Positions 11,877 through 22,140 of a DNA stretch of 64,000 nucleotides are shown here, piece after piece (the first letter of the stretch is position 1; every line of letters begins with the position of its first letter). Made by a program: the position numbers and the translations under genes. This DNA comes from Strongylocentrotus purpuratus (lineage: Eukaryota; Echinodermata; Echinoidea; Camarodonta; Strongylocentrotidae): the NCBI RefSeq assembly GCF_000002235.5, contig NW_022145609.1, forward strand, positions 13,112,328-13,176,327, in the 5' to 3' direction. The notes under the pieces were generated by a model. It did no database searches, was not told the DNA's origin, and saw nothing but the letters and a program-made list of their open reading frames with translations.

Positions 11877-14409
11877 GGTTCTAGGACAATTACCCCCTGG
11901 GCAATCACCCCCCGGAAAATTACCCCCCGAAAAACTACCCCCCAAGGACAATTACCCCCCGGAAAATTACTCCCCGGAGAATTACCCCCCCCCCCCGAGG
12001 ACAATTACCCCCAAGGACAATTACCCCCCGGAAAATTACCCCCGGAGAATTACCCCCCCCCCCGAGCACAATTACCCCCAAGGACAATTACCCCCCGGAA
12101 ATTTACCCCCCGGATAATTACCCCCGAGGACAACTACCCCCGAGGACAATTACCCCCCGAGGACAACTACCCCCGAGGACAATTATCCCCCAAGGACAAT
12201 TACCCCCCGGAAAACTACCCCCCCCCCCGAGGACAACTACCCCCAAGGACAATTACCCCCCGGAAACTACCCCCTGAGGAATTACCCCCCCCCCCCCCGA
12301 GGACAATTACCCGCCCCCATGGATAACTACGCCTGAGGACAACTACCCCCCCCCCCCCCCCGAGGACAATCAGGATTCAATAGCAAATGACGATTTGACA
12401 CATTAAGAGATGCTGTGAAGGCTACGAGCCCATAAAATCCCGTGGATTAACCCACATTCATTCAAATACTTGCGCGTGATTTTCCTCATTACTACACATT
12501 TTTCTTTAACTATAATGTATGCAACACCACTGTGCTTGCTGTTTTCTACGAAGGATTTCTCTTGAGCAGCGTTATTTCAAATTTTTGTTAGACACAGTGC
12601 CCTCTTAAGAAATGAAAAGTTTCGCCCAATCTTAAATTCTTCACAAACTATTTATTTTGATCACTCTGGTACTCGTCAAGAGCTATGTACACACGTATGG
12701 GCACATTTATTTCTTGATTTAGTGAACGAGCAAGAAAAAAAAGAACAAGACATTTTCAAAATGGTAAAACATTATGTTGTAATCAACACACTAGCAAAGA
12801 TTTAAGGTATGCGGGCGCCTCACCGCCGAATGTACACGAATATAAAGTGATATATTCGGTCATGACCTTGAAACACGAATATGAGGTTATTGGAGCCTCT
12901 CGTTCCTTTATTTATCATGTTTATAATTATAATGAGTGTGGTAACAATGTAATGCCGAAATAAAAGATCTATATTCACAAAATATTGTCAGCGAACAAAG
13001 AAGAAAGACATTTTATTATTTGTTTACATTTTATTTTCTCATGAAAATAAATACTCTACCCGTTTCTGATATTTGTTTTTCACAAAATCAACGTTTGCCA
13101 AAAAATGTTGTAATGTAACTAACATTCTCTTGCGGCACCCCGGTTGAAAAAAAAACGCTGCTCTGGATTTACAAAATCATTGGGATGAATGTACCAAAGT
13201 GCGGATACTTATTTTTTTTAATATGGCACCGTACATACCATATATTTAACTTGAAGGCAATTTTTATTTCGAAATAAATTACAGTACAAGAAAACATATT
13301 TTAGTTCACCATGACAACAGAAATATATATATATTACATTACATTTATAAACATGAAGAGAACCTTTATTTGGGAATATATCATGGATGAGGGCGCATTA
13401 TACATACAAAGACAAATATACGATCAGCTGATTAGAAAAGTTACAGAGGATGCATAAATAATGATATCTTGCATCCTAATTTCTTTGTTGGGCCATTTTG
13501 GGGGAAACTAGCTGTATTAACGCGTACTCATCTGCGCGCAATGTATTGTTAAATTTCTAAGAAATGTAAATTCCGTACTTTGATTTGATACATGCGTCTT
13601 CTGGCAATTGAATTCGATTGGATACATGCGTCTTCTGGCAATTGAATTTGATTCAATACACGTGGCATATTAATTCAAACTTCACAAAGATGGAATGGAT
13701 ACAGAGCGAGAGGGGTGGGTGAAAGCTCCTCCTAGGAGGATACATGTACGTCAAGCAAAAAGATTTGGCAGATGGGTACGAGGGCTTTAAATATGAGCTC
13801 CGAATATAAATATAATTATTGAAAACATGTTTATACACAACCCCTGTACGAAACAAATCTATTCCGTCATAAATAACTAAAAAAAAATGAAAGTTCATGA
13901 CATTTTCTTTAAATAGCAATTTGAAGAGGAGCTCGCATTATACGTCACAGTGTTGCAAATTCCCTGGGTGTGATTGTCCTAGGGGGTAATGGTGTTTCGA
14001 GGGGGGTAATTGTCCTCGGGGGGTAGTTGTCCTCGAGTGGTAGTTGTCCTTGGGGGGGGGGTTAATTGTCCTCGGGGGTAGTTGTCATCGGGGGGTAATT
14101 GTCCTGGGGGTAGTTGTCCTCAGGGGTAATTGTCCTCGGGGGTAATTGTCCTCGGGGGTAGTTGTCCTCGGGGGGTAATTCTCCGAGGGGTAATTTTCCG
14201 GGGGGTAATTGTCCTTGGGGGGTAATTGTCCTCGGGGGTAATTCTCCGGGGGGTTGTTTTCCGGGGGGTAATTGTCCTTGGGGGGTAATTGTCCTCGGGG
14301 GGTAATTCTCCGGGGGGTAAATTTCCAGGGGGTAATTGTCCTTGGAGGGTTGTTTTCCGGGGGGTAATTTTCCGGGGGGTGATTGCCTAGGGGGTAATTG
14401 TCCTGATAC
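11877..14409. mobile_element. TU-like foldback DNA transposon, 2.5 kb
   Basis: Its two arms are tandem arrays of a ~15-bp unit. The left arm (11881-12370) reads GGACAATTACCCCC and variants. The right arm (13972-14405) is the reverse complement, GGGGGTAATTGTCC. The ends are GGTTCTAGGACAATT on the left and ...AATTGTCCTGATAC on the right. It is flanked by a perfect 10-bp duplication GGTTCTGGTG (11867-11876 and 14410-14419). The ~1.6-kb middle has no transposase and includes a MITE-like piece (about 13800-13960) related to 52380-52510. The layout matches sea-urchin TU elements, which have long inverted repeats built of 15-bp units. It is non-autonomous. Confidence 0.9.
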
Positions 14410-14545
14410 GGTTCTGGTGATATCTTTCTGGATGGTGTTCAGTGTAATGGGACGGAAACCAAGCTCAAAGATTGCAAACATGAAGGGATTGGAGTCCATG
14501 ATTGCGGACACAAAGAAGATGCCAGTGTCATATGTAGACATGCAG
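14410..14545 (+). pseudogene. SRCR exon A6, 3' half
   Basis: Starts with the second copy of the target duplication GGTTCTGGTG (14410-14419), then encodes GDIFLDGVQCNGTETKLKDC and DAGH-type residues HDCGHKEDASVICRHAG, ending CAG|GTAATG. It aligns residue for residue with the 3' half of the intact exon at 62872-63180. The open frame is real but the exon cannot be read across the 2.5-kb insertion. Confidence 0.9.
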
Positions 14546-14976
14546 GTAATGTCATCAAGCCGTCAATAAAAGAACTTTTGCCCCAAACAAAAGGACAAAG
14601 ATCGTCCGCAAATAAAAGAAGAGGACTAACTAATAAATGTTTACTCATGATAATCAAACACTCGGGTAACATCATTATGAAAACTTAGTTTGCGTTCAAA
14701 ACACAACTTTCCTGAAATACAGCTTGCTTTTTTAGTCTGTATTCGGTATTAAGGGAGAACTCGCAAACATGCTGGCTTATGAAAGCTTTTGTGGTCTGAC
14801 TTTGTAAAAAGACATATAGGGAAATTTAATATGATACAAATTAATTGTTTGCAATGTATAGAAATGAAACGATTTAAAAATATGCCTGGTTTGAGACATT
14901 ATTTTTAAATTTCTTTTTCCATGAATATTTATCGATACAAAAAATATAAAAATAATTTTTTTGAAACATATTCCAG
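14546..14976 (+). other. Intron before the transmembrane exon of locus A
   Basis: The intron is homologous to 63181-63666 in locus C, with shared stretches such as cattcaaaacacaactt and ccatgaatatttatcg. This shows that the last SRCR exon, intron and transmembrane exon were copied as one block. Confidence 0.75.
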
Positions 14977-15632
14977 ATTTGACGACTTACTCGGACTTGA
15001 TCACCTCTGATGAAATACCTTCTACGTACACAACCAAGCTTTTGCAAATTGGACACGAAACTACAATAGTTCCCACAGGAAAGCAAAGACAACACTTCAG
15101 CACAACTCGACATCCGCTCAAGACAAGTAGATTCGAAAATTTAAAATCAACTACAGGCCCGATTCTACTACTTGATTTTCGAATGATGATTATAATTGGA
15201 CTGGGTATTGTATTATCAAGCAGCATTCTAATCGCATCACTTGGGTTTTGTATTTATAGGTTTAAAAAGAGAATGGCTGATAATAATTTGAACACAGAAA
15301 TTTATATGGACGTGACGACTATGTCATCAATGCACGCTCTGTCAGCTCGTTCTGCTTACCAAGACTTCAATGCACCACCTAAATTACCTGAAAGACGGCA
15401 AAGTGATGTTTTGGGTCACCATTATGAATCAAATATAAAAGATATCAAATATAGTCATGATGGCGATTTAGAAGAGATTCATGAATATGCGGACATGAAA
15501 ACGGGTAACCAAACACCTAAAACTGATAAGGACTTCGACATTGACGGATATCTCCTTTTAAACACAGAAAGGCCTTTGAACGATAGAAAGTCGGTATCAG
15601 AAAGAGAAACTCTGGCTGCACAATGGACATGA
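14977..15632 (+). CDS. Transmembrane and cytoplasmic-tail exon (locus A)
   Basis: Begins after attccag in phase 1 and runs open to a TGA at 15630-15632, about 218 residues. A Thr/Ser-rich juxtamembrane stalk is followed by a hydrophobic segment (MMIIIGLGIVLSSSILIASL, then GFCIY) and a stop-transfer RFKKR, so this is a type I membrane receptor end. The tail carries YMDV, YQDF, a proline-basic PPKLPERR, YADM and DIDGYLLL. YxxM is the known class for PI3K p85 SH2 domains, and PPKLPERR resembles an SH3 ligand. The homologous tail repeats continue past the TGA in another frame, so the present end may be secondary. Its sister exon begins at 63667. Confidence 0.85.
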
Positions 15633-16027
15633 AAACAACTCCTGATGTGTATATGTCTCAAGGCATAAAGGAAAACGTGAAACATGACTATATACAAATA
15701 AAAACAGTTTACCAAAAGCCGAAAATGGGGACTGACTTAGACCTTGATGGATACCTCCTTCCAAACACAACACCTTCGTTAAGTGATGATGATTCCGTAA
15801 AAAATAAACTAACTCGTTAAAATAACGACAAGGAATCGAACATGGAAACCGGTTATATTGGAGGGGAAGGGACGATCCCCTTACCGCAAGATACGACACA
15901 TGTAAAGAAAGAGATACACAAGTACGTGGATATGAAAACTGTTTACCAAAAATCCGCAACAGGAAACGACACAGATCTCGATGGGTATCTTCTTCCAAGT
16001 GCTATGCTACAGACTGAACTATCATAA
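15633..16027 (+). pseudogene. Continuation of tail repeats (locus A)
   Basis: After a frame change near 15620-15632 the tail pattern goes on: MDMKTTPDVYM, then HDYIQIKTVYQKP..DLDLDGYLLP (about 15681-15765). An in-frame TAA (15818-15820) follows, then KYVDMKTVYQK..DLDGYLLP (about 15921-15993), ending ELS-stop at 16025-16027. The spacing of the tyrosines matches the first module at 15482-15560. One frame change and one stop would have to be explained if this is translated. It looks like old tail coding sequence. Confidence 0.75.
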
Positions 16028-16144
16028 ATAGTAGCAGAGCAGAAGAAGATGGACAGTCTGATGAATACACGAAAATTAACTTACGAGATGTATTTTTAAT
16101 GTACTTATGAAGATTTCCGAAACGATTCCCTGGTTACTTACAGC

Positions 16145-16236
16145 ATATCCGTTTAAGAATGTGTAGAGGTTAAACGCTTTCCTTTCATCATATCCGTTTA
16201 AGAATGTGTAGAGGTTAAACACTTTCCTTTCATCAT
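16145..16236 (+). repeat. 46-bp tandem duplication
   Basis: Two adjacent copies of catatccgtttaagaatgtg..ttaaac(g/a)ctttcctttcat, differing at one base by eye. In the probable 3' UTR of locus A. Confidence 0.9.
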
Positions 16237-16356
16237 TAATACTTTTTAAATCATTATACTTCCATAATCCATGACATCCTTGATAGAAGGTTCTCTCTTT
16301 GATAAGTATCTGATCAATCTAAATTCTCATGTTATCCCAGAAATACATGTACCTTC

Positions 16357-16362
16357 AATAAA
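16357..16362 (+). terminator. Possible polyadenylation signal of locus A
   Basis: AATAAA about 330 bp after the last tail codon (16027). AATAAA is frequent in AT-rich DNA, so this is weak evidence. Confidence 0.3.
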
Positions 16363-17034
16363 TAATATGGTACTGTACATGTACACTATTTTATATACAT
16401 TTCTCTTACCTTTACTCATGCTTACAGTTGTTAAAGGTATAGATTATGTATAAAGACGTTTACTGACATTTTTATTGGAATTTACAGTAATGTTTGTTTA
16501 TAAAGACAGACGTATGTATAAACGGGGTTTGAAATTGTCGGAGTGAACAAATATATGAATGGAGAAAAAGTTATGGGCATTTCTTCAGTTGTATAGGCTA
16601 ATAGAATGCAATCGCACATTTAGACTGAAAAACGTTTATCATACTGAAATACTTGTAAAAAGAAGTATGCATGATGATCTCAGCAACCAGCTTTTCTAAT
16701 ATATAATACAATTTTCTGCAAAACTTTTTTTTTTTAATATCGTAGTGTTTTCCTGCCTATTTGACACCTTTTCTTTGATACAAATCATATTTCTCCAACT
16801 CTTGGGTGTTTAGTGGTTCTGTGATGTATTACATTACATGCTAGTTTGAACAAAATAAATAACATAACATATTTGTGTATTTGTGGCATTATTTTCAAAT
16901 TTCACTACCCCCCCCTAAAAAACCGAATAACATCGATTCGCAACGGTCAAAAAGGATTTTTTTTTTTCTCTCGACTACGATGTAAACTGAAAGTGATGTC
17001 AAATTTAATTTTAGATGGAGGTCATAAGTCCAGT
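16363..17034. other. No gene recognised
   Basis: AT-rich sequence downstream of locus A with T and C runs. No coding, RNA or repeat family was recognised. Confidence 0.5.
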
Positions 17035-17573
17035 TTAAAGGTACTATGTACCTCTTGCAGCCAACCTCAAATGCTGTAGAACTTTGCAGGAATTATGAAT
17101 ATGTCATGTATGTCCTATCTGTGACATTTAAACGTTAGCAGTGTCCTCATATTCAAATTATGCAAGGAAACCCGTTTACTTGCTAGACTTCACTGTCAGA
17201 CACTATTGAGTGTCTGACTGGCTTTTTTTCTTATTTGGTAATAACATACATGAAAAGAGTTGTAAAGGGTACATGAGCATTTGTCTACATCAATAACCCA
17301 CTTTTTGTGATGGCCAAGATTACACTGATTGAATCTTTGCGCAGCATAAAACGATGACCATTCGGTACAATTGTCTGAAAATCAAGACTATTACTTTTGG
17401 GCTCTATAGCCCTAAAGTCGATTTGACAACTAATAGTCGTTATTTTCCCACTTGAAGACATTTTCAAGCCCCAATTTTTTTAGGGAAGTTCTAAATTAGT
17501 ATTATCTTTCAAATGCAGTTAGAATTTAACTTTTTCATTTTTTGGGCTTGCAAATGGGACATAGTACCTTTAA
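17035..17573. mobile_element. MITE with TTAAAGGTACTATGT ends
   Basis: Terminal inverted repeats: TTAAAGGTACTATGTacc at the left and gacATAGTACCTTTAA at the right. Internal sequence is non-coding. One of several TTAAAG-ended MITEs in the window (also 35193, 43470 and about 52190). Confidence 0.8.
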
Positions 17574-18149
17574 GTAAAGTAAAGTACATTTCACCTTTAG
17601 TTCAAAACAGTCTCAGCTCAAAGACAATATTTGCCGATTCTATTACCGGTCACACGTAATTGTTTTTGTAAATTATTTTTTAAGTCCATGGGCATGTGCA
17701 ACAATTAAAATCATATTCAAACCAACGATCGAAACCGAGTTGTAGATTAGACACTGTAAGACAAATGAAGTTGTTTTTTCTCCATTGCGTAATTTCATTC
17801 AAGAAAAAGTGTATAACAGTAACACAGACTCCCATGTAAATGTCAGTTTAAACGACAATAATTACGACGCAAGTTATTTAAAAAAAACATGGATTTGGGT
17901 TAACAAAATGAAAGCATGATACATTTTCTTTACTTTTACCTCTTTGTGCTACAAGTGACGAAATAATCGGTTCTGTAACTTAAAGATGGTAAATCAATTG
18001 ACGAGTGTAATTGCTCGACCATATAAAAGTACAATGTTGGGACTTTATAGTCAATGTACAAGAAGGGAAACAAATGAAATATATCAATGATATAGCTTCC
18101 CGTCTTTGGTTATAGACGTGATATAGCAAATTACTTAGCTATTTACTAT
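17574..18149. other. No gene recognised
   Basis: AT-rich intergenic sequence with nothing recognised. Confidence 0.5.
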
Positions 18150-18314
18150 AGTATTAATGACTGCTTTGAGAGAAATAGTTGTTTTTATACGCTCAAGGGA
18201 AGGTTAGAATTGTGCTATTACCCGAGGCGTGCCGAGGGGAATAGCCCAATTGTAACCTTCCCGAGAGCGTATAAAAAAAACTATTTCTCGAATATTAAAG
18301 CAGTCATTAATACT
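18150..18314. repeat. 165-bp hairpin (foldback)
   Basis: agtattaatgactgctttga at the left is repeated inverted at the right (ttaaagcagtcattaatact). Inner pairs are gaaatagtt..tttatacgctc and ggaaggtta..ctattac. The centre reads cccgaggcgtgccgagggg. Probably a small MITE or foldback. Confidence 0.8.
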
Positions 18315-18373
18315 TTTATATGCCGAAAAAAAATCGACTAAAAAATAAAAAATAAAAAATACTTTTTTTTTTT

Positions 18374-18455
18374 GTCGAAGGTGAGAGTCGAACTCTTGCG
18401 TACAATGAGTGATGAATCTTACACCAACGCCTTACACCACTCGGCCATCGCGCGC
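18374..18455 (-). pseudogene. tRNA-Leu-like sequence
   Basis: The minus strand has an A-box GATGGCCGAGTGGTGTAAGG, a TAAGATT loop as in Leu(TAA) tRNAs, a type II variable region and a B-box AGAGTTCGACTCTC, followed by a run of A. The anticodon loop lacks U33 and the acceptor stem pairs poorly. It is therefore a tRNA pseudogene or the head of a SINE, placed next to the 18150 hairpin. Confidence 0.6.
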
Positions 18456-20129
18456 TGTTCACATGCTTGGCAGTTTTGTACAATATATACATTAAAATGG
18501 ATTGAAACCGGCTTCGGCGTGATGAATGCTTCGCAAAAGCACCCTTCTTTTACTTTTGCAATGCATATTGGCACGATCTATCGGCAGATGTTGTTTTTTT
18601 GTTTTTGGAAGTTTATTTTCGTCTTCATGTCAACAATGCAAGATAAAATTGTCGGTAAGATCGATCGAGATTCAATTGTATTGAAATTACCGACCAATCC
18701 TTCGCACACATACGGTATCCTCGATCGCTCAAACCATTTTTTAACATGTAAACCTATAGGGTAACCATGGAGGCTGACCTATTTTTTTAATAACCATGGT
18801 TATTAAAAATATTAAATGTTTTATGCATGGTTACCGGGAATTTTACAGGAACAGTTGAAGTTTATGAATGCAATTTCGACCAATCAGATGGCTGGATTAC
18901 TTAAGTGAGGTATATAATGTATTCTATTGACTCTATCATCACTTTAGAACTAATTCATTATGTAAATAGAAATGCACACAGATTATTCATAATCATATGT
19001 AATTCTCTTCTGTTCACCTAAATGATCTATTTTTACAATAACTCAATTTGTATTTGTCCTAAAGATAATATAATGGAATACGAGCCAGGTTCAACATTGC
19101 AGCTAAATAATATACGCACTTCCTTTCAAAATAACAGTTCTGGTACATCATCACTTTGTGTTTTCTTTTTGTTTGTTGTAGTTGTTAGTGAGTATCCTAT
19201 TGGCTACAACATATAGTTATAATGTGCACGGCTTTGCAATATAACAACCTTTTTAACACTGTATAACGCAAACAATATATAATCTTCTGCGCACCTCTCT
19301 TCCCTGCATATACTCCATTGTTTGAGCAGCGCGCATTGCTGGTCTCCAAGGGAGCAATGCATGAGATCGAAAATACCCTCAATTTGATATAACAAATATT
19401 GCATATATTGCGTTTTTCAGTATAACATATATTCACTTTCAAAGTCGGAATGTCCCTCGAGCGAATATATCCTAACCTTGGCAGGGTTATCCTTCATGCA
19501 GCCTCGGTAAAATATAACATCCCTCAGGAAATTCGAAAGTTGTCGGCTCACACTTTTTGTTATACTCGAACGGCGGAGCATGCAATATTTCTATATATTA
19601 GATAGCTTAGACAGATACCAAGATGTGATTGGTCCAGAGCTCGTCACGTGATATAAATTGCGAGGATCCAAATTGTTATATTTTCCTGGCCGCTTATATT
19701 TTCCCAGCTGGTGAAATGAATATATTTGTAATCAATGCATGTCGCCCTCACCAAGACTGCATGTCACCAATTACACACGTAAAACACCATTTTGGTTTTC
19801 AATATTTTTTTTTCATGAATTTTGTTTCCCATTGAAATTAATTTTCCACATTTTATTTCCCCAAAAAAGTGTTTTTTATGGTAAGATTTTTTTTTTTTTT
19901 CGATTTTTTTTTTTTGAATGCTTTTTGGGGTAAGAATTTTTTTTTTTTTTTTTTTTTTTTCTTGAATTATCTTCGGTCTTTTTTTTCTAAAATTTTGATT
20001 GTCCCCGAAAAAAAATTTGGGCAACAAAAAGTATTGACCCCCCTCCCCCCCCCCCCCCCCCCCCTCCCCCAACAACAACAAAAATCAAACCAAAGCTATC
20101 TATTATAACAGTTATTGACTGGCGGAGGG
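18456..20129. other. No gene recognised
   Basis: AT-rich DNA with T runs at 19890-19960 and a C run at about 20040-20065. The A/T-, G- and C-run open frames here are compositional. Short frames such as 18372-18764 overlap the tRNA-like sequence and show no domain. Confidence 0.5.
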
Positions 20130-20225
20130 TAACATTCTTTGGACCTAAAGGGAGTTATATTTTCCCTCATGACCATATAACCACTTGGGAAATATAACTC
20201 CCTTTAGCAGTCCAAATAATGTTAT
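20130..20225. repeat. Hairpin
   Basis: taacattctttggacctaaa and gggagttatattttccc at the left pair with gggaaatataactccctttag and cagtccaaataatgtta at the right. The loop is about 20 bp. A small foldback of unknown family. Confidence 0.75.
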
Positions 20226-20426
20226 ATTACATATATTACATGGATGAGCGCATAGGCATTTGCACATGTCCTTTGCTTGCTCTCCAAAAAGAGCTCCTGA
20301 TTGCTTGTTATTCTTATGTATTTGTACAATTTTATGTTACCATCTTTTTGTATTAGTAACCTGGAAACTACTAGACAAGTTGGAGTTCATGAAGTGTTGT
20401 TTTTATGTCATATTCTGATGTGAATG

Positions 20427-21600
20427 GATAGAGTCGTATTTGGCGAATAGATATCAGAAGGTCAAAATAGACGATGTGATCTCTGATGATTTGCCAGTGC
20501 CTTTCGGAGTTCCACAAGGTTCTCGGCTGGGTCCTTTGTTATTTACTCTGTACACTGCTAATCTCATTTCAAATGTTCGAACAAATTTCCCCGAGATATC
20601 ATGCCACTGCTATGCAGATGACACACAGCTGTACGTATCATTCAGACCTGATGAACATGCTAAAGAGCGATGTGTCTCACTCCTAGAAACATGTGTTGAC
20701 TATGTACGTGGATGGATGTTGCAAAATAGGCTCATGCTTAATGATGGTAAAACTGAATTAATGATCATTGGCACACCTAAACAGACATCCAAAATCAACT
20801 TGAACAGTGTATCAATTGGAGACTCTGTAATAGAACCATCTGTTAGTGCAAGAAATCTTGGAGTACAGTTCGATTCGAATTTGAATATGAGAGAGCACAT
20901 CACAAATGTCTGTAAATCAGCATACTACATGATCTATAATCTCAGACGTATTCGTAAATATTTAGATAAGGACATTACGAAAGACATTGTACATGCATGT
21001 ATTACCAATAAGCTGGATTATTGTAATGGTCTACTGTATGGGATCCCTGACTCTCAAATAGTGAGATTGCAACGGGTTCAAAACACCTGTGCAAGGCTGA
21101 TCTGTGGTTGTTCTAAATTCACACGGATCACCCCAATTTTGAGAAATCTACATTGGTTACCAGTACGCCAGAGAATAACATTCAAAATCTTGCTGATTGT
21201 ATATAAAGCACTAATTCTTGGTCAAGCTCCCACTTATATCAAAGAACTGTTGAATTTCAAACCTAATCAACACAATCGCAACTTGCGCAGTTCCCGAGAT
21301 ACTTTGTTGCTACAGATCCCATCTATCAAAACAAAAATAACGCTAGGTGATCGAGCATTTGCTTGTGCAGCCCCAAAACTCTGGAATAACTTGCCATTTG
21401 AAGTCAGGAAATCACCATCTGTAAACGTCTTTAAGTCAAAACTGAAAACACTTCTTTTTAATTAACTGTACCGTAAATCTAAGAATATCAGGAGCTCTTG
21501 TAGCGCAGTAGAATATATACCTAATGTTGGATAGTTTCTGCGCTTTATAAATGTACTATTATTATAAATGTACTATTATTATATTACAACCCCTGCCAGT
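20427..21600 (+). mobile_element. LINE (CR1/L2-like), 5'-truncated
   Basis: A 5'-truncated non-LTR retrotransposon. It holds an uninterrupted 341-residue frame (20440-21465) and a 3' UTR ending in repeats of gtactattattataaat at about 21553-21590. The truncation removes the endonuclease and the start of the reverse transcriptase, as in most LINE insertions. The lack of stops suggests a fairly recent insertion. Same broad class as the decayed copy at 2508-3130. Confidence 0.85.
20440..21465 (+). CDS. LINE ORF2 C-terminal half (reverse transcriptase)
   Basis: Reverse transcriptase of a non-LTR element, which would copy its RNA into DNA at the target site. Visible parts: GVPQGSRLGPLLF (residues 23-35), the catalytic CYADDTQLYVSF (about 57-68), the thumb-like GVQFDSNLNMREHI block, LHWLPVRQRITFKILLIVYK and the terminal LWNNLPFEVRKS..FKSKLKTLLFN. 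The fingers, endonuclease and ORF1 are missing. The ATG at 20440 is not the true start; coding sequence reads upstream into SYLANRY. Not expected to be active alone. Confidence 0.9.
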   Translation: MANRYQKVKIDDVISDDLPVPFGVPQGSRLGPLLFTLYTANLISNVRTNFPEISCHCYADDTQLYVSFRPDEHAKERCVSLLETCVDYVRGWMLQNRLMLNDGKTELMIIGTPKQTSKINLNSVSIGDSVIEPSVSARNLGVQFDSNLNMREHITNVCKSAYYMIYNLRRIRKYLDKDITKDIVHACITNKLDYCNGLLYGIPDSQIVRLQRVQNTCARLICGCSKFTRITPILRNLHWLPVRQRITFKILLIVYKALILGQAPTYIKELLNFKPNQHNRNLRSSRDTLLLQIPSIKTKITLGDRAFACAAPKLWNNLPFEVRKSPSVNVFKSKLKTLLFN

Positions 21601-22000
21601 CAATATCTGTATTATGTGCCACGAACGTGCAACGTTACTACTGTCTAATGCGTACTAAATTTAATCTCGCTGGAGCTAAAGATAAACCACATCACACTAA
21701 ATAATTTCATGTTTGGTATGTATAACTGATATGCATCTATAATAAAGTTATGAATCATAAATATATCAAATAGAATCAAGACATAGTATGTAGGGCTGAA
21801 GACGCTTAATAGAGACATTACCTTGAAAAGTGATGCACGAGAAGAATTATTTGTATTTCTTTTCATGATTGTATTATATGCAAGATTAATGTAAAGTTGT
21901 AGCTTGTAAGTTTGCTCATACCATTACTAGTACGTACTTGATATACATCTGGTACTGTATTTGTATCAAGCAAAGTCCAATAATCAACTGATAATCTATA
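21601..22000. other. No gene recognised
   Basis: AT-rich intergenic sequence. The minus frame at 21645-21866 has no family features. Confidence 0.5.
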
Positions 22001-22140
22001 ATCAACATTGACATCTGGCCACCAAATAGGATTTAAAAAAAAGAGGAATCCTATCCCACACCCTCTCTAGATGTACAAGAGCAAAGTCACTCTTATTCAT
22101 CAATTTCTTTTCATCTGTGAGAACACTAGGGCATCGGACC
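22000..22140 (-). repeat. Dispersed repeat, inverted relative to 56720-56900
   Basis: gaggaatcctatcccacacc, agagcaaagtcactctt and gagaacactagggcatc here are found as reverse complement at about 56745-56840. The match extends to ataatctataatcaacattgac (about 21990) versus about 56868-56890. A repeat family of unknown type. Confidence 0.8.

Noticed and set aside
19764-20108. Lys/Phe/Pro/Gly-rich open frames on both strands
   Set aside because: They are translations of T, A and C runs and have no domain.
20440-21465. Possible LTR retrotransposon or retrovirus pol
   Set aside because: The YADD context, the LHWLPVRQR block and a short-repeat 3' tail are those of a non-LTR LINE. No LTRs, protease or integrase are seen.
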